A DNA stretch of 64,000 nt from Vespula vulgaris (GCF_905475345.1 NC_066607.1:3666001-3730000), one strand, 5' to 3'; positions 1 to 13,510 are shown, counted from the stretch's first letter. Numbers and translations: made by a program. The notes: a model not told the origin generated them from the sequence alone.

Positions 1-479
1 CGTTCTCAAGGCATGCCAAAGAGAGCCGATGCGAAAACAAACTCGAAACGAGCGACTTTCTTCGAGATATCAAGGTGAATCTTTGTATTCGTATACGCTC
101 GTGGATGTGTACAAACAGGGACCATCGGTGAATCATCCAGGATTATAACCTTTCCACAAAGGTTGCACGCGACGATTGTTTTCTTTTTTTTGACATTGAA
201 CGTGATCGAAAGTTCTCTCGAAATAAAAACATATGAAAATATTTATATGCGTGTCGAAAATAGTAAAACTTTTTTTACTCGTCGCGTCGAATAAAAAAAT
301 CGGAGCAACGCGATCGAGCGCGTAAGCAATCAAGACGAGAACCAAACGTTGCATCCGGAAAAGTCACCAGCAGATTCGTCATTTCTGTGCGACTTCTTGC
401 GCATTCGATTTGCTTTTCGTGGTACGATGAATCTTTTTATCAGCGATATTGCGCACGCGCTCGCTCGCGGGAGAGTTTC

Positions 480-481
<2 letters not shown>

Positions 482-540
<59 letters not shown>
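482..540 (+). repeat. (GA)n microsatellite
   Basis: A perfect GA run of 59 bp, followed by imperfect purine sequence. It produces false arginine/glutamate-rich ORFs on the plus strand and serine/leucine-rich ORFs on the minus strand. Confidence 0.97.
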
Positions 541-545
<5 letters not shown>

Positions 546-1500
546 GAGAGGGAAAGAGAGATAAGAATAGAAAGAGACACGTACACTTGTCTACGTATTT
601 TGTCGCGATACTTGCATTCTCCAACATCCTTCAAACACATTTCGCAGACTCGGAGTATCTCGATACACTTTTATCCATCCGCTCGGCATCATTGATATTC
701 CGTGTGCGTAAAAGATGGCTTCCTACGGACGGGATAATATCCTGGCTAAGAAACAGCCGAGAGAACCTTGTTTCCTAACATTCTTGTTTTATTCCAATCT
801 CTCGATCCTCTTCCTCTTTTTCCTTAATATTCCTCGCATTTTGAATATCGAGTATACAATAAAGAAAGGTTGGATTTGTTTGAACGTCGATCGAACCTTT
901 GATCGTCCAAAGTTTTAAGATATAAAACAAAAAAAACCGACGCTACTCGATGTGTCTTTGTCTTTTCGTTTAATATCGGAAGAAGACTATAACTTTTCTA
1001 ACATAAAACTCGACTTTATAACAGGCAATATCTTCTCTAATTAAGACCCGGAGCTTGATCCCTCTTTGATATCCACCATCGAAGCTCTCCCTTTCGTATT
1101 TCAGATAAAATAAATCCAACGATGTCGTTTAATAAGTAGTACGAGGAACGATGGGTTCTGCAAAAATATCGTATCGTATAAATCCATCGAAGAGGGATCG
1201 AGCGAGCATCAGTCTGGTTCGTGTCCCTTTTGGTGATTTACACCGACCATATTGGAAGCTTGATCCCATCAAAGCGGTCGTTTTGGTTCAAAGGACGATG
1301 AGAACGGGATAGGAGGGTAGAGTGGGGGGATGCGGGGCGAGGGAGAGAGATAGGAGGATGGGAGGAGTACGAGCTGTGCGATCACACGAGCAATGTTTCA
1401 ATTTCTCCAACTTCTGAAGAGATTAATCGCGAAGCAGCCCATAACGTTGACCTGGCTGTTGTAACGGCGGTAATCCAGATTGCCGACAGCCAGTTAGTTA
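541..1500. other. Unique noncoding stretch
   Basis: No gene or repeat seen. Around 1310-1370 there is a G-rich GGAG/GGGG segment. Confidence 0.6.
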
Positions 1501-1584
1501 GTCGGCGCTTCCACTAATCTCCGCGATATTAATTTGGATGCGTACACGAGAGGCATGCAGCCACAGAGAGACGGCGGAGGTCGG

Positions 1585-1632
1585 TACGGAAGCCAGTATG
1601 GAAGCCAGTATGGAAGCCAGTATGGGAGCCGA
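1585..1632 (+). repeat. 12-bp minisatellite, four copies (Tyr-Gly-Ser-Gln in one frame)
   Basis: Four head-to-tail units of tatggaagccag, with the first (tacggaagccag) and last (tatgggagccga) slightly changed. In one plus frame they encode YGSQ repeats inside a 72-codon ORF (1534-1752). No splice evidence was found. A noncoding minisatellite is more likely, although the unit length is a multiple of three. Confidence 0.85.
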
Positions 1633-1807
1633 GACAACGATGGAACCAGCCGGTGGTCCGTTCGACGTTCTACATATGCGAACATAAGTAGCTTCGTCGG
1701 CCCGTTAAGACGATCTCCTGCTGGGACTAGGATGATTGACTGTATGGTATAATAAGCGGATCTCTCGATGTCAACGCCAGAAGGGACTAGAAACAGGTGG
1801 CTAGTCG

Positions 1808-1838
1808 TATATATCTATATATATCTATATATATATAT
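1808..1838. repeat. Imperfect (TA)n tract
   Basis: TATATATC-type units followed by a pure TA run. Confidence 0.8.
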
Positions 1839-1953
1839 GCAAAATAAAAACGACGCGTAACTTCATTTCGCGGTAATATATTCATATACTCATCTTCCTC
1901 CAGTTGTAATTCCATTTATTTATCATCGTAGTTGTTTATCCCGTCTAACTAAA

Positions 1954-1981
1954 TTCGTTCGTTCGTTCGTTCGTTCGTTCG
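1954..1981 (+). repeat. (TTCG)7 tetranucleotide microsatellite
   Basis: Seven perfect TTCG units. Confidence 0.97.
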
Positions 1982-1999
1982 AAATATGCTTCGCATATT

Positions 2000-4790
2000 T
2001 ATCGTCGTTTTTCTTCTCCGTCTCTCTCCAACATCGAGGAAGAACGTCGTTATATTTTATACGAATAACCCAGCGTTTCAGTAAATATGCGATATCGTTT
2101 TCAGGATTTAATTAATCGTAGTAAAGCATTCAAAGTATTTTACGCATTACTCTATGCGTATTTCATAGAACGATATTACATTACTTTTATTCCGCGTAAT
2201 GGTAAATTTCAGTCCGATTTATATATTTATACACACACACGCCCACGCACAGATACACATTTTTTTATTAAATATAAATAGAATTAATGAGATAGTCTTA
2301 CAAAGCAATAGTAATGAATTTGAAAATATTGATTTTATCATTTCATATCTACCATTTATGACGGAAAGGATGTAGCTGATGATAATATATACTTCTTCGT
2401 GTGCTATATACTTTTGCAAAATCGTCATTCGTTATATATATAATAACGTATGGTCGTTTTATCGTAATAAAGGGATCGGTTTCCGTTGATATCGGTAGTC
2501 CAAGGAACAGATGTTCTCTTCAGAATTTTTGCTGTCAACGCGATCGAAACAGTTCTTTGCGTTTTTCGAAACGCCGTCGTCTGACGAAGATGGTAAAAGG
2601 AAATTCTGAATCTAGGTCGAATCGTTCAATTTCGCGATCGAAGCAATTAATATCTGTACATATGGCGTATATAACAGCTAAGACCTTCTCGTAAATGTTA
2701 GTACGTTCTCCGGTATAATGGTATACACAATAGCGAGTAGATGTTTCGATAGAGAAATTTGTTATTCCACCTGTCAGTTTACCTCCAACGTCTCTTGATA
2801 CACGTATCTCTTGCTCGTCTATCATCGCGATGTAGAATATATACAAGATAGCACAAATATTATTACATGGATATGCGCATTTACGTATATTATATCGATT
2901 GCATTTTATATAGAGAGTATCGGACAGAGTATCTATATGAAAATTATTTCTTTCAACATTAATATCGATTTGAATTTTCACGATAAAATATTTCGAGACT
3001 ATAAACGACTTAGGTCAAAGCGAATGCTCGGCTAATAATCGAACGATATATAATTTTTATTCGCGTCTTGCATATGCAAATGAGCGAATCAATTTCATTA
3101 GAGCGCGAAGGTCGCGCAAGAACGAGCCGATATCGATCGATAAGGCGCCATTCTATTTCGAATTCGCGTCACTTCGGAAGAGTCTATCGAAAAGTGCATA
3201 ATTCAAGTGGAAAATCGTTATCTGGCAGGAAATTACGACCCTCGTCCTGTCGGCGCACTGACAGGGATTTACCATCGTTTCGAACAAGGGATGAACTTCG
3301 TAGATAGGAATATTATTTTTCTTTTCTTTCTCTCCTTTGTTTGTGTGTGTGTTTTTTTTCCTCTGTTTCACTTACGAACAATGCATGCCAAAGAAAGACG
3401 CTCGTCTTCTACGATACGCCGTTTAAAAATCGTTGATTCAAAGTGCTAAGTAATCCTTGCGTTCTTTTTCCCAAAGAGATCTTTAAGTAACAACGAGCGC
3501 AGTCATCGATCGGCGATCGATGGAATGGTCACGATGAGAAAGAAGTATCGGTTATCGGAACCAGACCGGATGCGTATCGTTCGAACGATTAAGGCGACTG
3601 ACAAGAGATTCGATAGAAATCCGATGAGCTACTCCGCGAACGGGGGGAAAAGCTATTAACCTTCGGCGAGCGAGAAGCAAGTTACCTACATACGTATCCA
3701 TATACGTGAACTTTCACCGCACGGAATTAACCTCTCCATGGAAGGACACGAACGAGAGATAAAAATGCGCTATACCGAACATAGGTATCGCACGCCAATC
3801 GGAAAAACAAGTTAACGAAGTTACAGTACGAGGACGGCTATCGACAGTCGGAAGATTTTCCTTAAATTAATTTTTCTTTGTTTGTTTCTTTGTTTTTTTT
3901 TGTTTTCTTCAATTTGTTTTCCCGTTTTTCGAAAGTCGATGAGACTCGAGGAAGCCATACCACCTTCGATAAAATCGCTTCCACTTGGAGGCGTTCAAGG
4001 AGGAAAATATTTTTAATCCTTTCCTTCTCTTCTTCTCCTTCGAATACCGCCTGGATCTTTTTTACCGGGTTTTCTTTTTCCCCTTGCTTCTTCTTTCTTT
4101 TTTATACAAACGAGGTCGACGAGTCGCCCGAAGAAAAACGAATCGAAGAAGAGAGACGGTAGTGTTCGTGTACTACTCAAGAACGAGAAAGATCTTCAAC
4201 TTCTTTTTTTCTGTTCTTTCTTTTTCTTTTTTACCGAAGATACTGGGAAATGATATTTGTCCCGCGACTTCCTTTTTTTCTTTCATTCGTCAAAGTAAAA
4301 ACATGAATGTACGAAGAGCGACGTATTTATAACCACATCGCGGTGATTATTCTTTTCCCTTGAACTTACGACAAGCACGAACCTGATGAAGGATGATGGA
4401 TGATTAAAGGCAAAGCTTGCTTCTATCTTTCCTGCTCTTTTATTTCGTTGAACTTTTAATTTTCTTGACAGTAGCGCAGCGACGAGCTAGAAATACCTGT
4501 CTCCTTTCTTTCTCCCCTAAATACATACTTGTTCACGCTGACATTACTGCGAGTACGAATAATTATTTTTACGATATCTACCTGGAGGAGTAACTTGATT
4601 CCTAACTTTAATAAATACCGTTCCTACGCTGATAAATCAAATTCAAAGTTAACGACGTATTGAAAAGAAAAGGTATAAAATTATAATTCGTACAGTATTT
4701 ACTACGTGAAAATACAGTGACTACGCCACTGCTGTTCGGACGTTGATACATTCTTGCATTAAAATATCAAACGAATCTTTAATATCGGAG
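2000..4790. other. Unique noncoding stretch
   Basis: Only short chance ORFs. The longest is a 148-codon minus-strand frame (2535-2981) without recognisable features. From 3860 to 4280 the sequence is T-rich. Confidence 0.55.
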
Positions 4791-4799
4791 AAACTCTGA

Positions 4800-4862
4800 T
4801 TTCTTTTCTTTTCCTTTCTTTTCTCTTCTCTTCTTTTCCTTCCTTTCCTTTCCTTTCTTTTC
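4800..4862 (+). repeat. Polypyrimidine tract of TTTTC/TTTCC units
   Basis: About 62 bp containing only C and T, built of TTTTC, TCTTC and TTTCC pentamers. On the minus strand this is a homopurine tract. Confidence 0.9.
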
Positions 4863-5991
4863 ACCAAGCTATCATCGATGAGAAAGAATTCTCAATTTCG
4901 CACGAAATCTCTCTTTTTTCTAAGTTCCATCTCAAAGCAGAACATTAAAAGAAAGAAGTGCACTTGCGAGACTTCATTATTCTCGATATTTTTTCACGAT
5001 TTTAATGGATCAAATTCTCGTTTAAAGAAGGAGAAGAAAAAAGAAGACGCGAACGATTGAAATGTTCTCGAATCGCGAAGCTGCATCAACAAAGATTTTT
5101 CTCGTTCGTTAGCACATTTAAAGATAATCGGATTTACAGATACAATAACCTTGATACCGAAAATGAATGCCAATACCCTCATCGAAAAATGCATGCCCGT
5201 GCATTAAAATGTTGCGCTCTGCACGTAGGTACATAAATTTCATCGGAAGAGGACAAATTTTTAATTCTCCGATGGAACGTGTTCGAGGTAAAGACGCTAC
5301 GCTAACTCGCGAAAACGTATTTTTCATTCGTACGCTGAGAAGGGATTCGTGCTGGGTCGCGTCTAATTAAAAAAAGCTACTTTCAAAAGAGGACTCTTTT
5401 CTTCTTACTAAAAACAAACGGACCTTCGTTTGTCTTATTTTTCTAAGTAATTTCGTTTCTTCCGTTTTATCAGAAGTTATTTCGTACAAGTAATTATTCA
5501 GATCCTAATTCGAAAATAATTGCATTTAAACGATCGTAAGGAGAACGATTAGATCGTTTTTATTTTTCTTCTTGATCGACGTTATTTATTCGCAAGACGA
5601 ATTAATTGAAATCGTTGGTAAATTTTAAATCGATAATAGATTCGACGAGAGGAGCAACGAAGTGTTTGCTGGCGCACCCTAAAGCGAGTGCCGATTGTGA
5701 AGTGGACGAGGAGGAAAGTAGGGTGAGACGAGAAAGGCGAGAGAGAACAGAGCGGAATACTGGAAGAGGGTGGATTCTCTTGCGAATTTGTTAAATACAC
5801 ACAACGGTCCGGGACTCCTTTCCCTTTACGCCGGGATGAGATACATAAGTGTTCGCAATGAGCCGAGTCAACACGAGCGTGGCTATTGCGCTTTTAAAGC
5901 ATGTCCTCTTGTTTGTCTACTCGTATTACTCGAGCAATTTTGCTCTGTATTTCCTTCTGGCGACACATTTTCGCAATCGGCTGACTTTCCC

Positions 5992-5993
5992 CC

Positions 5994-6031
<38 letters not shown>

Positions 6032-6032
6032 C
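5992..6032 (+). repeat. (CT)n microsatellite
   Basis: CT run interrupted by single extra T bases. Confidence 0.93.
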
Positions 6033-7077
6033 GCTTTACGATATTTACGTTCACATATTCTATCGTGACTTTCGTAACTTGTGAAAATAAAATAATGTAA
6101 CGAATACAAATTGCTAATTCATGTATATCGACCGAACTCCTTTTTTTCCAATAATGGGAATTACGATGTAACGATATTTTTTTTTTTTTTCGTATCATCG
6201 TACATACATCGTACGTTAGTACGGAAATTCATTCGTTCGCTCGTTGACTCGCTTATAATATTTTCGTTCTCGGCGTTATCAGGGACGCTATCGAACGTGC
6301 GGTTCAAATCGAAAAGTGCATTACCGTGCGCGCGCATAACTTCTTATATCGGAGGGTGGTTGAAGGAGGAGGAGAGGAAGCCATCCCTTGAGAAATTTAT
6401 TTCAAACTTCTGCTCGCGCCGTTCTGTTTCCACTTCAATTACTATGCTATTACCGTATCCTGTAGGAATAGTTAAAGAGCAAAGACCCGATAAAAAAAGC
6501 GCGAATTACTCCTCGTTAAAAAGCAATTTCATAAGGACTCCGCGTATATACTTGTATAAAATTATCGAACCATCGAGCGTTTATTTAAAAAAGAATAAAA
6601 CTTCGTCGAATCGATAGATCGAACGGAGAGATGATAGCGATCGAAACAACGGAACGCGTATTAAAATATGAAAACATGTGAAACATACTGTTGATTCGGC
6701 CGTGGTTAACTAAACTAATGAGCCACTCGAGAGAAAAATAAAAAGAGTGAGAGAGGCGGAAGAGTAAATGTTCTCGGTGTTGAAGACCGAAGAGATTTCG
6801 AGCGAACGACAAAGGATACGGACGACGAAGGAGAGCGAGGAATAAGAAGAGAAGACGAGTAAGAGACGAGAAGAACTAGAAAGAGGAGAAGAGATCTGGG
6901 CCGAGAGAGCTCAAAGGAAAGAGCAATCGCTTGCTGCGGTTGACGAACGTGACTTTGCTTTCCTGCTCTCAATGGAAAGGAAAGAGGAAACGACCTTCTT
7001 TCTCTAACGAGTCACCGGGAATACGCTACGCCGGCTCCTCTCTTGATGATCCAGTACCACGAATGCTTTCTTCCGGG

Positions 7078-7146
7078 CAGAGAGGCAAAGAGAAAGAGAG
7101 AGTGATAGAGGAGGAGAGAGGGAGAGAGAGAGAGGAAAGAAAACGA
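7078..7146 (+). repeat. Imperfect (GA)n / GAG-rich tract
   Basis: Purine-rich sequence (agagagaggagagaggg type) with few breaks. Confidence 0.75.
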
Positions 7147-7180
7147 TGATCGCTCCCTCTGTCTTTGACCTTCTGTAATT

Positions 7181-7280
7181 CTACTTTTTTCTTCTTCTTC
7201 TTCTGCTACTTCTTCTTCCTCTTTTTTCTTCTTCTTTTTTCCTTCTTTTTTCTTCTTCTTCTTCTACTTCCACTTCTTCT
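7181..7280 (+). repeat. (TTC)n-rich polypyrimidine tract
   Basis: About 100 bp of TTC/TTT/CTT units with rare A or G. It encodes only Phe/Leu/Ser-rich spurious peptides. Confidence 0.85.
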
Positions 7281-8170
7281 CTCGTCCTTGCAAAATGCTA
7301 CGAATCGGTGGGAAACTTATTTGCACTACTCCGACAGTCGTCGATGCCATTACGAGTCGACGAGTTACTTTTACTCCCCGACAAGCCGCCATTTCCGTAT
7401 CGGATTAACCGTACTACTTTATTCTTATTCCCGAGGACGATTTTTTACCAATCCCACGATTATCCTCCCACACAGAGAGATCTCCTTCCGCTCGTTTGAC
7501 ATAATCCAGCGTGCTCTCTTTTAATTCTATCCGCTTGACTCTTTTGCCTTTGTTGAATAGTTAAACCGCATACTCTTCCACGATCGTACTTACTTTATCT
7601 TGGTGATCTTTGAGAATGCAAGGACTACGAAAATTATGTCAATTGCTTCTGGAATATTTAACGAAACTGGATTATTCTTTATAACTTCTTTTCTTCGTTA
7701 ATGCATTTATTAAGTCGGAATATATATATATCAACTGACTCGTGTAATCATTAACAAATCCTGAAAGAATTCTTATATTTTTCTGGAAGATAGTTTCTGA
7801 TAAAACACGCGATAAAAAGATTTGATAACGAATCGTTAAAAAAACAAATCTTTCTCATGGGATCGATTTGCGGGGACATAGTCGACGATTGGAAATTTTT
7901 CGAAAGGCTTCGTCGGTCAATTTCGTCGCGACGGACTTCGTTGCGCATCGTCGCTCAGGCGAATAGGTATGTCCTGCGAATACGCGCAGGACACACGAGA
8001 ACTATGCGCAGACAGAGTAAAACGCACGCGAGCCCAACGTCGAAGCAGTCAAAGCTCTTTGTGAAGTGAATCAAATTAACGTCATTGTATCCTTTCGTTC
8101 GTTCGGCCGTTAATTCGAAACCCATCGCCCTCCAGCCACTCTCTCTCTCTCTTTTCTCTCTACGCGTGTA

Positions 8171-8180
<10 letters not shown>

Positions 8181-8223
<43 letters not shown>
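8181..8223. repeat. (TA)n microsatellite
   Basis: A pure TA run of about 43 bp, preceded by a short GT run. Confidence 0.97.
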
Positions 8224-8225
<2 letters not shown>

Positions 8226-8709
8226 TTTTCTCTCATTCATTCTCTCGTATGTGCAAGCACACAGAAGAGAAAAAGGGAGAGAGAGAAAGAGAGAGTCTAC
8301 AAACACGATATTCGAATTCGTATTTGCTCGCATAACTGCAAGCTTTACACGTTTTGCGCTCTGCTTTGTATTTTACAACGTCTTTGTTGTTAAAGTTGCT
8401 AGCGCTTTATACGGATTGCCAGAGATAAAAATTGTCGATCTTTTCATTTTCTCTCTTTTTTAATTTCTCACATGGCCACGATTACATCGGGCACTCGTGC
8501 GTAAACGTGAATCGAACTTTTTGTATCGCTTTGATACGAATGAAAAAAAAGAAAAAAGGAAAAAGGAAAAGGAGGAAGAAAAAAGGAAAAGAAAAAACGA
8601 GAAATTCTCGAAACGTAGATAGGTCAAACGTAAAGGAGAAATAGAAATTCTAAGAAAAATAACTCTACCGACGGTAGTACATATTTCTTGGCGCGCTGCT
8701 TATCGAGGC

Positions 8710-8738
8710 GAACTTCGACCTCGGCAAAGTCGAAGTTC
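8710..8738. other. Small inverted repeat (10-bp stem, 9-nt loop)
   Basis: GAACTTCGAC is followed 9 nt later by its exact reverse complement GTCGAAGTTC. It is too short for a miRNA precursor and may be chance. Confidence 0.5.
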
Positions 8739-8950
8739 CGCATAATTCTTCGATATTTCGTCGATAAAGCGGCGCACGCCTATCGCGCGCGACATTAACT
8801 CTAATTCAATTTAATTTTACGCGAGCAACTGGCCGAATAACTTTTCGCTAAATTAATTACAAAGGCACCGCGCGTTTTCTAGCAATATCGCGCCATTGAA
8901 TCGTAATTTAATATCGTTGGGCAACGTACGTATCTACATATCTGCATATC

Positions 8951-8978
<28 letters not shown>
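8951..8978. repeat. (TA)14 microsatellite
   Basis: Pure TA run. Confidence 0.95.
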
Positions 8979-8981
<3 letters not shown>

Positions 8982-10356
8982 GTACACGTAAATACATAGA
9001 CAGGTACGTACGATCGCGCGTTAAACCGATACATTTATTCCGTTAACAGATTTACAAGCTACAAACCGTTTCACGCGTGCAATTTTGCAGGTACATATGT
9101 ATTCGCATAGATACGCGTATATACTAAACTTATGCACATAAACGTATATACACACGTGTAGTCGTGCTTAACATAACCGTTATCCATTTCTGCATGGTTA
9201 ACGAAAGATCTTCCCTATGTCGATCTTCCTTCAAATATAAGATATATGTATATTTTAAGGGATAAATTCCGTCGCCCGTCAAACGTCGAAGAATTATTAG
9301 GGAAATGTAGGAATATATAAGGGAAAAGAAATTTAGGATAATAATAATACGATCGAGGGAGCATCCCGTTGATCCATTGTCAACTTCAGTCGGACGTTAA
9401 ATCGTTATCATTGAGAAACGTCTTGTCGATTTTTCTCTAGAAATTATTTCTCTAGAAACGCAAGTATTTGTCGAATTAATCGTTCCAGGTCGACACGTCG
9501 AACGTGTCATTTAATCTACCTCGCGATGTCGCGTTATTCGGCAATTGAAATTTTATCCGACTTGTCTAATCAAGCGAGGCAGAGAGAGAGAGAGACAGAA
9601 AGAGAGAGAAAGACAGAGAGAATTACTTTGCGAAGGAGAAAAGAGAGGGTGAAGTCAGTCGAGTGGAAACGGAGAAAGAGGAAAAGCACAAAGCGATGCA
9701 GAGGCCGCGAAACGTATAGCTCGAGAAAAGGAAGATACTAACATTGTACTTCGTTCGTAGTAAACTTGATTAAACGCTTCGCTACGCGCATACAAGCGTA
9801 CAATCGTGTACGTGATCGTGTATATGTATACTCGTAGACTTATACATATATATATGTATGTATATCTATATATAGCTATAGATGAACGAGCAACATCACG
9901 TGTTTCTGTATTTCTTCGAAGAAATGCCGGAAAATTCTGAAAAGTGGAAACGACTTTACGCTATGACCTCCCATTTACTGCAATTTTCTCGATCGCAAGC
10001 TCTCGCACAGTTGGTCGATTGAACCTTGGTTGGTATATATCTTGTTTAAAACGAAACGTTGGAGACTCGCGACAGAAGTACCAACTAAATTGTTACGATG
10101 ATAAATCTATCCACTTTTATATATACATACATATATGTAGTATTTATGTAGTACGTAGTATGATCTGCAGTTGTAATCTCGTTCAAAGGGGAAAACGTCT
10201 CCAAGAATTTTCCTGAATTTCGTCTCGTGTCGCGAGAGAAAACGATTAAGTCGTCACTTCCAGGCAATTTAACTTCCGGAGAGGAGAGGTAAATCGATCG
10301 TAACTTTCGAGAATAGTTTATCGTTTGCAAAGTTGTTCTTTTATGTTTTTCTTCTG

Positions 10357-10398
10357 CTTTCTTTTCTTTTCTTTTCTTTTCTTCTCTTCTCTTTTTTC
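10357..10398 (+). repeat. (CTTTT)n pyrimidine microsatellite
   Basis: Several CTTTT pentamers followed by CTCTT units. Confidence 0.85.
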
Positions 10399-10598
10399 TC
10401 CCCGATCGAGATAGTTACGAATTCGGTCGTGCTGTGCGCGCCTACGTCGTCGTAGCTGGAAGAGGATAATTCGAAGAAGACATCGAACTTGACGATCAAG
10501 AATGAGAGACAGAGAGATGGAGAGAGAGTTCGTACGTAGAGTGTAACGACTTGATAATGCTTCGAGCGCGGCGATGCACCAGACGTGAAAATTTCTTC

Positions 10599-10603
<5 letters not shown>

Positions 10604-10641
<38 letters not shown>
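10604..10641 (+). repeat. (CT)n microsatellite
   Basis: Near-perfect CT run of about 38 bp. Confidence 0.96.
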
Positions 10642-10642
<1 letters not shown>

Positions 10643-11094
10643 GACTTCACGTAGTTGCGACTTACGAGGTAATTCCGCGGAACAAGTTTTTAGTTCGCAA
10701 CTCGTAGTTACCGGGAGGTCGCGAGTTAAGAAACTTCGTCTCTCGAATCTCCCCCTGGCATACGGGATGGAGGAACTCGTATTTGCTAGCTTCGAAAGGT
10801 TACAACCTTTAAAAAAAAAAAAAGGAGAAGGAAAAGGAAAAAGAAAAGAGAGAAAAAAAAAGAAACAAAAAGAAAATTTTACTCTCCGGCTAAAGATCAT
10901 TTCCCTTCGACTGGAGCTCTGAAATATATTTTCGATACTTTTATACAGTTATATATCGATAGTATATTTATAAATAAATTTATCTATCGGCGTAGAACGT
11001 AATCGTCTTTTCGAAAAGTTTTAAATATATTCTTGAGTAGCGTAAAAAATTCGTTCGCAAAGTATCGAAAAAGCGCGCGAAATAGTAAGGAACT

Positions 11095-11124
11095 GAAAAG
11101 AAAAGAAAAGAAAAGAAAAGAAAA
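11095..11124 (+). repeat. (AAAAG)n microsatellite
   Basis: Five or six AAAAG pentamers in tandem. Confidence 0.93.
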
Positions 11125-12164
11125 TAGGAAAGAACAAAAGAAAGAAGTAAGATCGACCTTTTATGCGGATAAATATATCGCTTTGTCACAGTTGGACCTC
11201 TCCTTTCGTCTTTTCGTACACGAACGAGACCATCTATTATTCCACTTTGAAAGTTTGCCAGGCATTCGCGAAGAAGGACTTTACCTTTTGTACGCTTTCA
11301 ACGACTACGGAAAGGCGTCGTTACTATGCGCCTAGTCGCGATGGTATACAAAAGTAAACTCGCGGAGAGGATCGGGACGTTCGCGAGTAAGTGCGTCAAA
11401 TCCACTAAGCGCATTTCCTTGCCGCGGGCGCGTTTCAACGGCTGGAGTCTCGACCTTTCGATGGACCAAAACTCTCCCAGTCTCCATCCTCTTTCTCCCT
11501 CGTCTATCCTTTCGAAGCTTCTTACTACGACTTCCTCTTCTATCTTTCTCTCTCTTTACACTTTTGCAACGTTATACCACGCTACGTACAACGCTACGTA
11601 CGTAGGGACATCGGCATCGCGGTAGTTTGCGTTTTCGCAAACTCGCCGCACGATATTTTTTCTTTCCTTTTGCCGATTCCTTATTCCATCCTTCTCTTTC
11701 TTTTCTCTTCTCTTTGATTTCGCGAATCGATCGACGGCTCGTCGGTCCTGAGAATGCCACGATGCTCTCTGCTCCTTCTCATCTTCGGGAGGAGAACGTA
11801 CTTTTGTGTAACTTCCGCGAATCCTAGTGGAAGCTAACCAGTAAAGTTTAATTACATGTCTGCCTAGTTCGTGCTTTTCCTTTTTTCTTTTCTTCTTTCT
11901 TTTCTTAATGGAAGAGAGGATCGAAAAAATAATAGGGAGAATCGTTACAATTTCGTAGAGTGTTATCCTATCTACTTACTTAACGTACGAAGCTTCTCCT
12001 CGATTGGTTAGGAAAACTTATTACTTCAATAGCGGAGAACGTTGGACGACACGTCGAATATCCAAGTAATTCCAAGTAATAGCTAAGTAATAAAACTACA
12101 GAATTAAAGATAGAAGAGAACGATTAGAGAGATCGACCTAGAAATCGACGACCACGAAAAAAAT

Positions 12165-12190
12165 TCCTTTACGACGGTGATCGTAAAGGA
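12165..12190. other. Perfect 10-bp hairpin with 6-nt loop
   Basis: TCCTTTACGA, loop CGGTGA, TCGTAAAGGA. No U-tract or transcription unit was seen beside it. Confidence 0.5.
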
Positions 12191-12560
12191 TCGTATAAAC
12201 GTGGAGAACAAAAATCGAAGAGGACGGAGAACGGTTAAAAAGTAATTTGCGAAGGATTCGACAAAAATGGAAAACAAAATGATTAAGAGAAAACATCGTC
12301 GTACGAAAGTACTCGAGAGACTACGTAGAAGAGTTCATTTATGTAGGCGTCGGACGAGACAAGGATTTAATCCGAGTCGAGAGGAAACAAACACGCGAAT
12401 TCTCCTCGCGCTTACCCTTTTCTCAACGTTCGTGGTCTGAATATGATCCTTGTCGAGGGGTCTACGAGAATTTTCAAGCACGACGTCGCAATTATATCGG
12501 ATCAGGGAGGAATATTTCATCGGTTGGCCCCTTTCGTTCGGCGAAAAAGCGAAGAGGAAG

Positions 12561-12578
12561 ACTAAGAGAGAAAGAGCA

Positions 12579-12609
<31 letters not shown>

Positions 12610-12612
12610 AAG
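12561..12612 (+). repeat. Imperfect (GA)n microsatellite
   Basis: GA run with AAAG and CAAG interruptions. Confidence 0.9.
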
Positions 12613-12947
12613 TAAAGGACGGAGAGAAGCGTACTCTCCCCTTAGCCTCCGGCCTAGCAACCCTTCTGTCACCCCCAACCACCTTTCCTCCCCTACCCTC
12701 GAGCCACGGATTATTAACGGGCAATTTGCCGCGTCTGCTGTTGACTGTATTGTCTCTCTAGTCTCTGATCCTACGTCCTACGGAGAGATAGCTCGTCCCA
12801 CCACCGTCATCCTCCTACCTCTATCCTGTCGTACCGATTCCTCGTTGGCTCACTGCTGCTTCGCTGTAGACCCGTTCTCTCTCTCTCTCCCTCTCCTTTT
12901 CTTCTTCCTTTTTCCTTCGTACGACCAGTCTCTTCCAAAACCTTCCA

Positions 12948-13011
12948 CTCTTCTTCTTCTTCTTCTTCTTCTTCTTCTTCTATTCTTCTTCCTCCTCCTC
13001 TTCTTCTTCTT
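12948..13011 (+). repeat. (TTC)n microsatellite
   Basis: TTC/CTT repeats of about 64 bp with a short CCT segment. Confidence 0.93.
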
Positions 13012-13510
13012 GAGCTGCACGAAGTCGGGACTCGTTAAGGAGGCACGAACTCGAAAAGGTTGCCTTATACCACTTACAATCTCTTTTTCTTTCTCATTCT
13101 TCTTAACTTCCTCGTGGATCTTCCTTTCTATCCCTCTACCGACTGTCTACCCAAAGGAGATGGGTGGAGGTAGGAACGTTGCTCGACCGAGCCGGAATTG
13201 CGGAAACGTTCTCAGGGGTGACACGAGCACGTGTATTTACGGCATATTTGCTGGGTAATATTGGCCCCACCAACGTCTGCTGCGCGACCCGTTACAAGTG
13301 TGCGTGGTAAACCCGAGAAAGGAAGGGACGAGAGAGAGGGAGGGAGAGGATGAAGGGTAGAGCAGTCCCTTGGTCTACTGCCACACGTTGGCTACCGCTC
13401 TGTTTCTCCTGGCTGCAGTCGTAAGCCAGTTAGGCGGGGTATTTAGAAGAGAATTTGGCGATCCTGAAGTTATATATTATAACGTCTACCCAGAGGTCTA
13501 TGGTTATATC

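Noticed and set aside
387..695. Arg/Glu-rich ORFs on the plus strand and Ser/Leu-rich ORFs on the minus strand
   Set aside because: They are translations of the (GA)n microsatellite at 482-540. The same explanation covers ORFs over the other GA/CT tracts.
1425..1470. Minus-strand GCFA-like peptide resembling the expected Bruno continuation (GCCF)
   Set aside because: The neighbouring residues (MGCFAINLF) do not match the RRM1 RNP1 block, and the frame stops soon after. Not an RRM exon.
6111..6617. 168-codon plus-strand ORF
   Set aside because: It begins in T-rich sequence (poly-Phe) and shows no domain, no splice support and no recognisable similarity. The length is possible by chance in 64 kb read in six frames.
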